From Candidatus Desulfofervidus auxilii (lineage in GTDB: Bacteria; Desulfobacterota; Desulfofervidia; Desulfofervidales; Desulfofervidaceae), in assembly GCA_030262725.1 (NCBI GenBank), contig JAJSZS010000012.1, positions 1-64,000 of the forward strand: a stretch of DNA of 64,000 nucleotides, read 5' to 3'. Both the position numbers and the translations under genes were made by a program. The notes below the pieces were generated by a model that worked only from the letters and a program-made list of their open reading frames with translations, was not told where the DNA came from and made no database searches. Positions 1 through 8,180 of the stretch are shown here, piece after piece. Position 1 is the first letter of the stretch, and each line of letters begins with the position of its first letter.

Positions 1-17
1 TAAAGAAATTGTTGTTA

Positions 18-62
18 TCATAAAAAGGATAAAACTAATAAACCTATACTTTTAAGTGCCAT
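18..62 (-). CDS. Possible 14-residue hydrophobic peptide or disrupted gene start
   Basis: An ATG at 62 lies seven bases after a strong ribosome binding site (TAAGGAGGTG, complement of 70-79) and opens a frame of only 14 codons, MALKSIGLLVLSFL, then TGA. A second ATG at 21-19 overlaps that stop in an ATGA arrangement and its frame runs off the window edge (MITTISL...). It could be a leader peptide coupled to the next gene, or a signal peptide broken by a frameshift. The excellent ribosome site is seen; everything else is inference, and the downstream gene is not visible. Confidence 0.35.
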   Translation of the reverse strand: MALKSIGLLVLSFL

Positions 63-122
63 ACTTTATCACCTCCTTAGTTACCAAACTCTATGGGTTT
101 TGACGGAAATTCAAAGTTTTTC

Positions 123-866
123 TCATTGGTTAAAATCTTTAACATAAATTGCATTTTTCTTAGGATTGTTCCGATCATAAACAACAATAACAATTTTATC
201 AAACTTTGATAAAAATTTTGAAAAAGGAAACCATTCTTTAGATTTATAAGTTATGCCTTTCTCGTCAGTAAATTCATAATAAACTGTAGTTCCTGTTTTC
301 TTTAAAATAATCCCTTTTGTCTTTATGCCATTTTTATATAAAAAATTAATTTTTTTCACATCATTAATAATATAAAAAATAACAGCTAAATTTATTAAAA
401 ATAAAAAAATAAAAATACTCATATAAATCCCCCTAGCAATTAAAGGAGATTTGTTATTAACAATAAGGCTTATAGAAGGATTTTCAGGCAAATATTTTAT
501 TTTTATTTTATCGCCTGGATTTATATTATTAAATAATTTTCTCCCTACTTCTTCTTTTTGTCTTATTAATTTTTGTTTTTGATCAAGAAATTCATAATAT
601 ATTAAAGCATAACCACCACGAAATCCCGTAAGTTCTTTTTTAAGAATATGAGCTATTGTAACAATTCCTCTTTTTTTTAAAAGAATATGTTTTTTTCTTA
701 AATTGTAAAAACGCTTTATAGAAACAAAACTGAAAATAAAACTTGTTAAAAAAAGACAAATTAGAATAAATAAGAAACTTTTGCCATATTTTAGCACTAA
801 AATATTCATAAAATATTTTTTTAAAAATTTTTTATTGAAAAAATTTATATAACAAAAGTGTAACAC
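123..866 (-). CDS. DUF3592-like membrane protein next to the RHS gene; candidate immunity protein
   Basis: Two predicted membrane helices (near residues 30-50 and 150-170), each followed by a similar soluble beta-rich segment, including a KIKYLPENPS motif in the first and a VVYDRNNPK motif in the second. This tandem layout resembles DUF3592 proteins. The longest frame opens with GTG at 866, inside the 3' end of the RHS gene (22-base overlap); an ATG at 809 is an alternative and would begin just before the first helix. Neither has a clear ribosome site. Position directly after an RHS gene is where immunity genes of polymorphic toxins usually lie; that role is inference only. No enzyme motif is visible. 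Confidence 0.6.
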   Translation of the reverse strand: MLHFCYINFFNKKFLKKYFMNILVLKYGKSFLFILICLFLTSFIFSFVSIKRFYNLRKKHILLKKRGIVTIAHILKKELTGFRGGYALIYYEFLDQKQKLIRQKEEVGRKLFNNINPGDKIKIKYLPENPSISLIVNNKSPLIARGIYMSIFIFLFLINLAVIFYIINDVKKINFLYKNGIKTKGIILKKTGTTVYYEFTDEKGITYKSKEWFPFSKFLSKFDKIVIVVYDRNNPKKNAIYVKDFNQ

Positions 867-3800
867 CCACCAACGTCACAACCTGCACCTCCACCCCAGA
901 CTCGTGAACAACCAAATGTAAAAGTTAAATCCGGTATCCCTATACAAAGTTGACAACTAATTACCCAAGCACTACAAGAAACACATATAGACCATCCTCC
1001 ACCTGCTTTTTTACAAGTACTAATTCCACCTCCTACCCCTCCACTCTTGCTAATTTTATCCCCTTTTCCTGGTGTACAAATTCCTACACATACTGTCACC
1101 ATGTTCGCACAAGTTATACCACATTCATCTTTACAACAGCCGAATGTGTAAGAAACAGAACCACCAATACCAACATACCAAGGTGTAGGAATACATATGC
1201 TACCACCTCCGCCTGCACCTAATCCCCATGCACCAAGTGGATCTATATAATTAACAGGATTATTAAAAGCATAACTGTAACTTTGGAAACTACAACCTTT
1301 AATACAATATATTAAAGGATCTTTACAGTTAAATCTGCCTATTATTGGATTATAATATCTTAATCTATAAAAGTACAATTCCGAATCAATATCTAACTCC
1401 CGTGAAGTAAATTTATAAGGATTATTTATTGTCCCAGTTTGAGCAGTAATACTTCCAAACGCATCGTATTCATATGCAGTTATCAAGTTTTGAGCAGTGT
1501 CTGTTAATCCAGTCACACTGCCTAGACCATCTTTATGATAATACACAATACTCCCTTCAGCTATCCTACTAATTAAATCATCTATGGTTAAAGTCGTGAC
1601 ATAATGCGCTTTTGTTGCTCCTTCATTATTTAACTCTTGCAGGACATTTTCTCTATCAAGTAAGTAATAAGTTGTCCCACTGCTATCAACCTTTTTAATC
1701 CGCCTTCCATCAGGACTATATGCAAATGAATTTGTTAAACCATTTGGATAGGTAATTCCAATCAGCCTGTTTTCATAATCATATTGATAATTTGTTATCC
1801 CGCTTGCGTCCGTTTTACTAATAGTATTCCCATTATTATCATAGGCAAAAGTCACGTTCCCCGCTTGCAGGAGCCTGTTTGCTGCATCATAGGTGTAATT
1901 AATTACGTTTCCATTGTCATTCATACTCAAACGATTACCAACCGGATCATAGGTATAAGTAACTGTGCGTCCATCTGGATAGACTACTTTTGTTAACCGA
2001 TAAAGCTTATCATATTCATAGGTGGTAACGTCGCCATTTGCCTCCTTCATAGAAAGCCTGTTGCCAACATTATCATAGGTATATTCATAGCTTGAGATGA
2101 TCTCTCCGTTTGATTTTTTGTTGACTAAGGAAAGCAACTCCCCACAACAGCTACTGTAAGTATAAATAGCTTTAGTGCCATTTGGATAAGTGATGCTGAT
2201 GCGCCTACCTAAAGCATCATAGGTAAAAGTAGTCACCCCACCTGTAGGGTCTGTTAAGGAAATTAACCTATTTAGGGCATCATAGGTATAAGTTGTTACT
2301 CCACCATCTGGATCAGTCATAGAAATACGATTGCCTACTTCATCATAGTTATAAGTAATGGTCTTTTCTGGAAGATCAAATATTTTTTCTGTCTTACTGA
2401 TTAACCGATTAAGTGCATCATAAGTAAATGTTGCCTGATAGTTTGGTGAAGTAACAGAAATCAGGTTCCCCACAGCATCATAAGCATATTGCACAGTGCT
2501 TCCATCAGGATATCTAATCCGGATAAGCCTATTTAAAGCATCATAGTCATAATACGTTGTTCGACCATTAGCATCAGTACGACTTATTTTATTACCTACA
2601 GCATCATAGCTATAACGAGTAGTATGCCCTAAAGGGTCAGTAATACTTATTAAACGATTTAACTTGTCATAAGTATAAGTAGTCTTATGTCCGTTGGCAT
2701 CTTTAATGCTGGTTAAATTGCCAACGGCATCATAAGTATATTGGGTTATGCCGCCCTCTGCATCTATTACCTTTATCAAACGCCCATAGATATCATATTC
2801 ATACCTCGTCGTATTTCCGTTAGGATCTGTAACACTGGTTAAATTTCCATTGGCATCATATGTATAAGTGGTCGTTTTGCCGGCGGGATTTATTACTTTG
2901 ACAAGTCGACCTAGGACATCATATTCATAAGTAGTAGTGTTTCCTAAAGCATCTGTTATGCTGGTACGATTGCCCAATATATCATAAGTAAAGGTTGTAG
3001 TATTGCCTAGGGCATCTGTTATACTTGTAAGATTTCCATATTCATCGTAGCTATAATGAGTAGTATTTCCCCTAGCGTCGGTTACGCTTATAAGGTTGCC
3101 CCTCTCATCATAGGCATATTGAGTCACATTGCCCAGAGCATCAATTCGCTTGATTAAGTTTCCACGTTCATCATATTCAAAGGTAGTAGTGTGTCCCAAA
3201 GGATCAGTAATGCTTTTTATTTTATTAAATGTAGAATCATATGTATATGTAATTGTGTTACCTAAGGGATTGGTGGCAGTAAGCAGGTTACCATTAGAAT
3301 CATAAGTATATGTAGTTGTATAGCCACGCTTATCCTTAACACTGGTTCTGTTGAAATTTTCATCCCATGTAAGATAGCTTGAGTTTCCATACGCATCAAC
3401 TTTTCTTGTAAGGTGACCTGTTTCGTCATAATAATAGTAAGTATAATGGCCTCTTGGATCCCTTACCAATGTATAATTAGGATAATAATACAGGTTATAG
3501 GTTCTCCCTTGTTCTGTGTAAGTTTTTACTCTATCTTGGCTATCATAAGTAATAGCTTTTATTACATTGCCATCGTTATTCTTAACCCTTATAAGGTTAT
3601 GATTATCATCATATTCATAATAAATGCTATTACCTGCAGGGTCGGTATATTGAATTAAGTTGCCCGCTTCATCATAGGCATAAGAAAATACCCTTCCGGC
3701 AGGGTCGGTAATGGTGGCAATCTTGCCATTTGGTCCGTAGGAGAATTCTAATTTCCTCCCGGCAGGATCAGTAATGCTTATTAACTTTGCGCCCGAATAG

Positions 3801-4408
3801 GAGAGGGTAACTTTATTACCATTTAAATCCTCAATGCTAGTAAGAAAGCCTTCTTGATTGAAATTATATTTAATTCCTGTGCTTATTTTGGTATATGTAA
3901 AGGTACCATCAGAATTTCTAACTAATGGGTCAGACCACCCACCTTTTGGTGTATAAGTTCCATCTGGATTTTCATCAAATCTTCTTCGCTTGCCGTCTCC
4001 ATCTCTTATAATTACGTAATAGTTTCCTTTACTATCTGTCGTTCTAATAAGCCTGATATTATAAGTAAAGTTCCATCCATAACCAATGGGGCCATTGTAC
4101 CAATCTCGGCTGTGGTATATCCTTGTAATTTCTAACGGAATACGGCCAGGTATAAATAAGTCTTTATGTACATATTCATAATTACCTGTGCTTGCATACA
4201 CGGGAGAGGCTTTTGTAGAAGATTCACATTTTTTAGGTGGTTTTTGTTCTGGTTTTGGAGGTTTAGGCATAGTTGTTTTATGTCCCTGGTCATAAGGATA
4301 ATGCCAGGCATAAGAAGATGATGGTAAATAGGTACCTATAGACCAAAAGATAAATACAAATATTAAAATTTGACTTATATTTTTTTTCCCTTTAAATTTA
4401 CGCAACAT
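845..4408 (-). CDS. RHS/YD-repeat exported protein with cysteine-rich C-terminal tail
   Basis: A protein of about 1187 residues. An N-terminal hydrophobic segment (residues about 12-33) looks like a signal peptide. A DUF6531-type RHS N-terminal domain follows (ASPVYASTGNYEYVHKDLF), then about 33 YD repeats, then the RHS-associated core (YYHKDGLGSVTGLTD, YFYRLRYYNPIIGRF, NNPVNYIDPLG). After the core comes a tail of about 120 residues with 15 cysteines and many glycines. RHS proteins form a hollow beta shell around a variable C-terminal domain that is often a toxin; the tail here matches no toxin family I recognise. The ATG at 4408 is chosen because AGGAGGTG sits 8 bases upstream; a GTG at 4417 falls within that ribosome site. 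The gene lies 16 bases after the PKD-protein gene, so the two are probably co-transcribed. Confidence 0.88.
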   Translation of the reverse strand: MLRKFKGKKNISQILIFVFIFWSIGTYLPSSSYAWHYPYDQGHKTTMPKPPKPEQKPPKKCESSTKASPVYASTGNYEYVHKDLFIPGRIPLEITRIYHSRDWYNGPIGYGWNFTYNIRLIRTTDSKGNYYVIIRDGDGKRRRFDENPDGTYTPKGGWSDPLVRNSDGTFTYTKISTGIKYNFNQEGFLTSIEDLNGNKVTLSYSGAKLISITDPAGRKLEFSYGPNGKIATITDPAGRVFSYAYDEAGNLIQYTDPAGNSIYYEYDDNHNLIRVKNNDGNVIKAITYDSQDRVKTYTEQGRTYNLYYYPNYTLVRDPRGHYTYYYYDETGHLTRKVDAYGNSSYLTWDENFNRTSVKDKRGYTTTYTYDSNGNLLTATNPLGNTITYTYDSTFNKIKSITDPLGHTTTFEYDERGNLIKRIDALGNVTQYAYDERGNLISVTDARGNTTHYSYDEYGNLTSITDALGNTTTFTYDILGNRTSITDALGNTTTYEYDVLGRLVKVINPAGKTTTYTYDANGNLTSVTDPNGNTTRYEYDIYGRLIKVIDAEGGITQYTYDAVGNLTSIKDANGHKTTYTYDKLNRLISITDPLGHTTRYSYDAVGNKISRTDANGRTTYYDYDALNRLIRIRYPDGSTVQYAYDAVGNLISVTSPNYQATFTYDALNRLISKTEKIFDLPEKTITYNYDEVGNRISMTDPDGGVTTYTYDALNRLISLTDPTGGVTTFTYDALGRRISITYPNGTKAIYTYSSCCGELLSLVNKKSNGEIISSYEYTYDNVGNRLSMKEANGDVTTYEYDKLYRLTKVVYPDGRTVTYTYDPVGNRLSMNDNGNVINYTYDAANRLLQAGNVTFAYDNNGNTISKTDASGITNYQYDYENRLIGITYPNGLTNSFAYSPDGRRIKKVDSSGTTYYLLDRENVLQELNNEGATKAHYVTTLTIDDLISRIAEGSIVYYHKDGLGSVTGLTDTAQNLITAYEYDAFGSITAQTGTINNPYKFTSRELDIDSELYFYRLRYYNPIIGRFNCKDPLIYCIKGCSFQSYSYAFNNPVNYIDPLGAWGLGAGGGGSICIPTPWYVGIGGSVSYTFGCCKDECGITCANMVTVCVGICTPGKGDKISKSGGVGGGISTCKKAGGGWSICVSCSAWVISCQLCIGIPDLTFTFGCSRVWGGGAGCDVGGCYTFVI
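1700..3835 (-). repeat. YD (RHS) repeat array within the RHS gene
   Basis: About 33 coding repeats of roughly 63 bases (21 codons), with the protein consensus NTTTYTYDxxGNLTSITDPxG. The DNA copies are diverged (different codons), so the array is held by protein selection rather than recent tandem duplication. One unit (near residue 770) is interrupted by a CCGELLSLVNKKSNGE segment, a common variant in RHS proteins. The repeats are expected to build a spiralling beta-sheet cocoon. Confidence 0.9.
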
Positions 4409-4424
4409 AATTTGCACCTCCTAC

Positions 4425-6923
4425 TTAATAGAATAAAATTACATGTGCGTATCTGGTTAAAGAATGATTTCCTTGGTTGTCTATAGCTTTAATGCCTATA
4501 TGATAGGCAGTATCAATAACATATTCTCCAACCTCATTTTTTCCATCCCAAGTAATAGTATTTTCACCAGCAGGTAGATTGCTTTGGGAGATGGTTCTTA
4601 CCAATGTATTATTAGAATCATAAATTTTCACAATTACATTAGCTGTTTTAGATAAAGTAAAGGAAATATTTAATTGTCTAAAACCTGTAGGTATAGGTTC
4701 GTCAGGGCAATAATAATTTGGATCTGCTGAAAGATCAGTAATCTCTGGTTTGCTTCCTTCTACAACGACTCCGTTAGGAGATATATCATAAGACCAAATG
4801 GTCACTAACCATCGTGTGTTTGGAGGAACCATCGTGCCATCGTCCTTCATCCCATCCCAATAAATGGTATGAGAACCTCTTCCTTGAGGTTCAAATTGTA
4901 AAAGTGTCCTTACCCTTTCTCCATAATAGCTATAAGGGCAAATATCTGCGACTACTTTGCTCGCTACCGGTACATTATAGGTAATGGTACAGAATTGATC
5001 CTCATAAGGGGCAAATGTAGATGGAAAGCTCGCGCTATAACCACCAATAGAACGCCTCGTACCTGTTATACCTGTTCCTGTTAAATCATAAGTTTGGCTA
5101 AGCCCACCTGGCATAATAGCCTCAGCCACGAAATAATACACACCATCGGGAACGATATTACCATGGTTATCTGTTCCATCCCAAACATCTTCGTAGGTAC
5201 CAGCAGTCCTCTCCTCGCCATTTACTAAATATCTCACTATTTGACCATTACTATCTTTAACCAAAATATTTATAATAGCGCTGCCAGAATATTGCGTAGT
5301 TATCGTAACTGTATCTCCTTGAGAGGGATTTATAGTATCTTTATCCCTGCTCAAGGAGAGTATAATGTTCACATTAATCCTTATACTTGCATACCCCTCC
5401 ATTCCCGCTTCATCTATGGCTTTTAAAGTAGCATCAAAAATACCACCTTCATAATAAGTATAAGTCACATCTGCTGAAGTCTCTGAGCTCCAGTCAAATA
5501 TACCATCATTATCAAAATCCCATTCGTATCTAATTATATTTCCATTGGGACTAGTAGCACTGCCAGAAAAATGAACTGTTAATGGTGCACTTCCATTTGT
5601 TGGAGAAGCACTTACATTAACAGTAGGAGAACCTGCGGGTTGTGGTCTGATAATAACAGAAGAAGTAGCTGTAGCATTAGCTACATCTGTTACCTTAAGA
5701 GTAGCATAAAATGTGCCTACTGAATAATAAGTATAAGAAGTGTCAGGAGAAGTATCTGATTCCCAATCATATACCCCATCACCATCAAAGTCCCACTCAT
5801 ATTTAACAATAGCCCCATTAGGACTACTAGCTGTGCCTGTAAAGTTTACAGTTAAAGGAATAGGTCCATTTGTAGGGGTAGCACTGGCTGAAACCACAGG
5901 AGGAGCACTAGAGACCGCAATAGTAATACTGGCCTCATCTGTTAGCCCAACATTATCTATTACCTTTAAAGTAGCTTGATAAACACCAGGAGTTCTATAG
6001 GTATATTTACTTGTAGTAGGAATATAATCAGTCCTATCATATATACCATCTCCATTGTAATCCCATTGATAACGAATTACAGTGCCTACTGTATCTATTG
6101 CTTCAGGGGTAAAAGTTACAGTTAAAGGGACAACCCCACTTGTTGGAGAGGCATGGGGAATAGCTTGAAGTGGTTTTACAGTAAATTTAGATGTAATAGT
6201 AGAAGTATTTCCTGCATAGTCACTGATTTGAGCAGTAATTACATTTTCTCCTATAGGCAAATCAGTTACAACTTGATAGGTAGCTTGAGTATCAGTAATT
6301 GCAAATAGACTAGTACTATCTACCCCATTTATTTCTACATAAAAAGTTGTTGAATCTATGCCAGACTCAGCATCAGAATAAGTGATTACAATTTGAGGTT
6401 TTGTTTCAGTTATAACTGAACCATCTTGAGGCGAAATAGAAATACTAGGAGGTACTGTATCTGTAGGAGGCCCAGTAATAGAAATTTCAACATCTCCATA
6501 GGCTAGACTTCCAGCAGCATTATAATAAGTAGCACCCTCTGAATCTTTTATTTCTATACTTACATAATCTGGTGAACCATCTGTTACCTCAAAAATAAAT
6601 GTATATCCACTAACTCTGTTTACTATACATTCACCTTTAATAGTAGCCTTGTTATCGGAAACAATAAATGATGTAATAGAAGCACTGGCAACTATTAATC
6701 TTATTTCCTGATCAGTATATTTTAGCAAACCACTTGGAGCAGCTTCTCCTGCTGTATAGTTTACATCCACTTGAAAAGTACATCTATACCTACCTTTCAT
6801 AAACCAGCCACCACCAGTAGCACTGCCTGGGATATTTGCAAAAGTTTTATGGGAAAGGAGAAAAAATATAATGAATAGGAAAAAGAGCAATATTTGAATC
6901 TTACTTTTTAAATTACTTTTCAT
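4425..6923 (-). CDS. Exported multi-domain protein with three PKD domains and FlgD-like modules
   Basis: About 832 residues. A lysine-rich N terminus and long hydrophobic segment ending near TFANIPG is a signal peptide. Then comes a GGGWFMKGRYRCTFQVDV domain, an Ig-like domain (PPSISISPQDGSVI), three PKD domains each with the W-D-(F/Y)-(D/N)-G-D-G core (YQWDYNGDGIYD, YEWDFDGDGVYD, YEWDFDNDGIFD), and at the C terminus FlgD-type Ig modules (AGTYEDVWDGTDNHGN, PAGENTITWDGKNEVG). Such proteins act at the cell surface or in the periplasm in adhesion or assembly. Two ATG codons (6950, 6923) each have their own GGAGG site; 6923 gives the normal signal peptide. It is probably the first gene of an operon with the RHS gene. 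Confidence 0.8.
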   Translation of the reverse strand: MKSNLKSKIQILLFFLFIIFFLLSHKTFANIPGSATGGGWFMKGRYRCTFQVDVNYTAGEAAPSGLLKYTDQEIRLIVASASITSFIVSDNKATIKGECIVNRVSGYTFIFEVTDGSPDYVSIEIKDSEGATYYNAAGSLAYGDVEISITGPPTDTVPPSISISPQDGSVITETKPQIVITYSDAESGIDSTTFYVEINGVDSTSLFAITDTQATYQVVTDLPIGENVITAQISDYAGNTSTITSKFTVKPLQAIPHASPTSGVVPLTVTFTPEAIDTVGTVIRYQWDYNGDGIYDRTDYIPTTSKYTYRTPGVYQATLKVIDNVGLTDEASITIAVSSAPPVVSASATPTNGPIPLTVNFTGTASSPNGAIVKYEWDFDGDGVYDWESDTSPDTSYTYYSVGTFYATLKVTDVANATATSSVIIRPQPAGSPTVNVSASPTNGSAPLTVHFSGSATSPNGNIIRYEWDFDNDGIFDWSSETSADVTYTYYEGGIFDATLKAIDEAGMEGYASIRINVNIILSLSRDKDTINPSQGDTVTITTQYSGSAIINILVKDSNGQIVRYLVNGEERTAGTYEDVWDGTDNHGNIVPDGVYYFVAEAIMPGGLSQTYDLTGTGITGTRRSIGGYSASFPSTFAPYEDQFCTITYNVPVASKVVADICPYSYYGERVRTLLQFEPQGRGSHTIYWDGMKDDGTMVPPNTRWLVTIWSYDISPNGVVVEGSKPEITDLSADPNYYCPDEPIPTGFRQLNISFTLSKTANVIVKIYDSNNTLVRTISQSNLPAGENTITWDGKNEVGEYVIDTAYHIGIKAIDNQGNHSLTRYAHVILFY

Positions 6924-6979
6924 AATGTTTCCTCCAAATTTACTTTTCATAAAAACTTCCTCCAAAAATTACTTAAGAA

Positions 6980-7008
6980 TTTATAGATTTTGCGAGAAGG
7001 GTATTTAA
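6980..7008 (-). promoter_or_regulatory. Candidate promoter for the PKD-RHS operon
   Basis: On the minus strand, TTAAAT (7008-7003), 17 bases, then TATAAA (6985-6980). The -10 box is good and the -35 box is poor (3 of 6 matches). Predicted transcription start is about 25-50 bases before the two possible start codons. Confidence 0.35.
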
Positions 7009-7035
7009 CCCAATGATGAAAATAATACCTATAAT

Positions 7036-7126
7036 AGTTGGAAACTCTTAAAGAGAAATAAAAATACACCTCACTTCATTAAAAAATTTAATTATCCTAA
7101 CTTTCTTTTATTTATAGTTTCCAACT
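7036..7126. repeat. Perfect 11-base inverted repeat, arms 69 bases apart
   Basis: AGTTGGAAACT at 7036-7046 and its exact reverse complement AGTTTCCAACT at 7116-7126, in the 233-base gap between the PKD-protein and PEP-CTERM genes. The spacing is too long for an intrinsic terminator and there is no ORF between the arms. Function unknown. Nothing else was seen in the gap apart from the promoter candidate at 6980-7008. Confidence 0.5.
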
Positions 7127-7156
7127 TTTTAAAAATAACTTGTCGTTTTCTTTTTG

Positions 7157-7690
7157 TCAAGAAAAATTTTGTCTTCTAATTTTCTTTCTAACTAGAGCAA
7201 GACTAGCTAAACCACTTCCTATAAGTAATAAAGTGGCAGGTTCTGGAACAGGACCTACGGTATTGCCAAATGCATAGTCATCAGGATAAGCAGCACCCCA
7301 TGCACCAGCATCATAGGTAATCGTTCCAGGGGAGCCATAGCTTTTAAATGAAAATCCTGAAAGAGAACCACCCGGGGCAATATCATAAGTAGGCCAAGTA
7401 GAATACCATTCAACCCAATTACCAGCAACCATATAATCCCAGCCTGTAGGTGAAACAATGTCAAAAACAGAAACAGCAGGAAATAGGTCAAAAATTCCTA
7501 CATAATCTGGACTATTTTGGTCATTTGCTATTTCATAGTTATATGTATATACAGCAGTAACAGGATCATATGTGACTGTTGTATTCACATGCACAATGGG
7601 AATGGCTAAAACCAATCTTGAGATGACTATAATTGTAAGTACTGCTATAACTATTGTTAAAAACTTTATTTTTTTCACCGCTTTCTTCAT
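7157..7690 (-). CDS. PEP-CTERM sorting-domain exported protein
   Basis: 177 residues: an N-terminal signal sequence (hydrophobic residues about 9-30), a small beta-rich body, and a C-terminal PEP-CTERM signal made of VPEPATLLLIGSGLASLAL plus a basic tail (VRKKIRRQ). Such proteins are cut and anchored by an exosortase and are usually linked to exopolysaccharide or biofilm. No exosortase gene is in this window. The ATG at 7690 is chosen because GGAGGG lies four bases upstream; a longer frame to 7747 lacks a ribosome site. A TATAAA (about 7708-7713, minus strand) could be its -10 box. The body has no domain I recognise. Confidence 0.85.
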   Translation of the reverse strand: MKKAVKKIKFLTIVIAVLTIIVISRLVLAIPIVHVNTTVTYDPVTAVYTYNYEIANDQNSPDYVGIFDLFPAVSVFDIVSPTGWDYMVAGNWVEWYSTWPTYDIAPGGSLSGFSFKSYGSPGTITYDAGAWGAAYPDDYAFGNTVGPVPEPATLLLIGSGLASLALVRKKIRRQNFS

Positions 7691-8145
7691 ATTACCCTCC
7701 TTCTTCTGTTTTTTATACCTTTCAACACAAGAATCAAAATTTTTCATATTTATTAACTACAAATCTCGTCCTGCTTCATGAGAAAGAGATTTCCCATAAA
7801 ATGGAAAATATTTTCCTTTTAAATATATAGATTTTTTCTATAAAATAAGACTTAATCAAATAGTTATGTGAAAAAGATTTCCATAGATGAAAAAAATTTA
7901 TCAAGAAAAAAATTTTGATGTTTTTAAAAATTACCTTAAAAACCTTAAACAAAAGCAACTTTCTACCCCCACTTTATGTAAATGATTGTGCAATAAATAT
8001 GCCAATAATTCTAGTTTTAAACTTTTAGCAGTAGTAATAATATGAAAAATCATTTTTTAAATAGTCTGCTAAGACTTTTAAGGCTTTATATAATCATTTT
8101 TATCATTAACTTGTATATAACAAAGTTTTTATTTTTAGCTAGCAA
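7691..8145. other. AT-rich intergenic region, no gene seen
   Basis: About 455 bases between the divergently placed PEP-CTERM and ubiD genes, very AT-rich and rich in short A and T runs. I see no convincing ORF, RNA gene or terminator. An imperfect direct repeat, GAAAGAGATTTCCCATA near 7782-7798 and GAAAAAGATTTCCATAG near 7870-7886, and an isolated TATAAT at 8089-8094 (plus strand, no good -35) are the only patterns noted. Confidence 0.5.
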
Positions 8146-8174
8146 TTGCTTTTTTTTTATGAATGTGGCAGATT
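8146..8174 (+). promoter_or_regulatory. Candidate leaderless promoter of ubiD operon
   Basis: TTGCTT (8146-8151), 17 bases, CAGATT (8169-8174), then six bases to the ATG at 8181. The geometry puts the transcription start on the start codon, matching the absence of a ribosome site. The boxes are imperfect; support comes mainly from the same geometry at kdsA, lptC and others in this window. Confidence 0.4.
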
Positions 8175-8180
8175 AAGCAT

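Noticed and set aside
1700-3835. Tandem DNA repeats or CRISPR array
   Set aside because: The periodic signal is the YD protein repeat; units are diverged at DNA level and lie in one reading frame, with no identical repeat/spacer layout.
845-4417. Plus-strand open frames opposite the RHS gene
   Set aside because: They mirror the repeat-rich RHS gene, have no ribosome sites or recognisable domains, and the minus-strand protein is clearly real.
845-7747. Genomic island or mobile element
   Set aside because: No integrase, transposase, tRNA or flanking direct repeats are visible; only the accessory nature of the surface genes suggests transfer.
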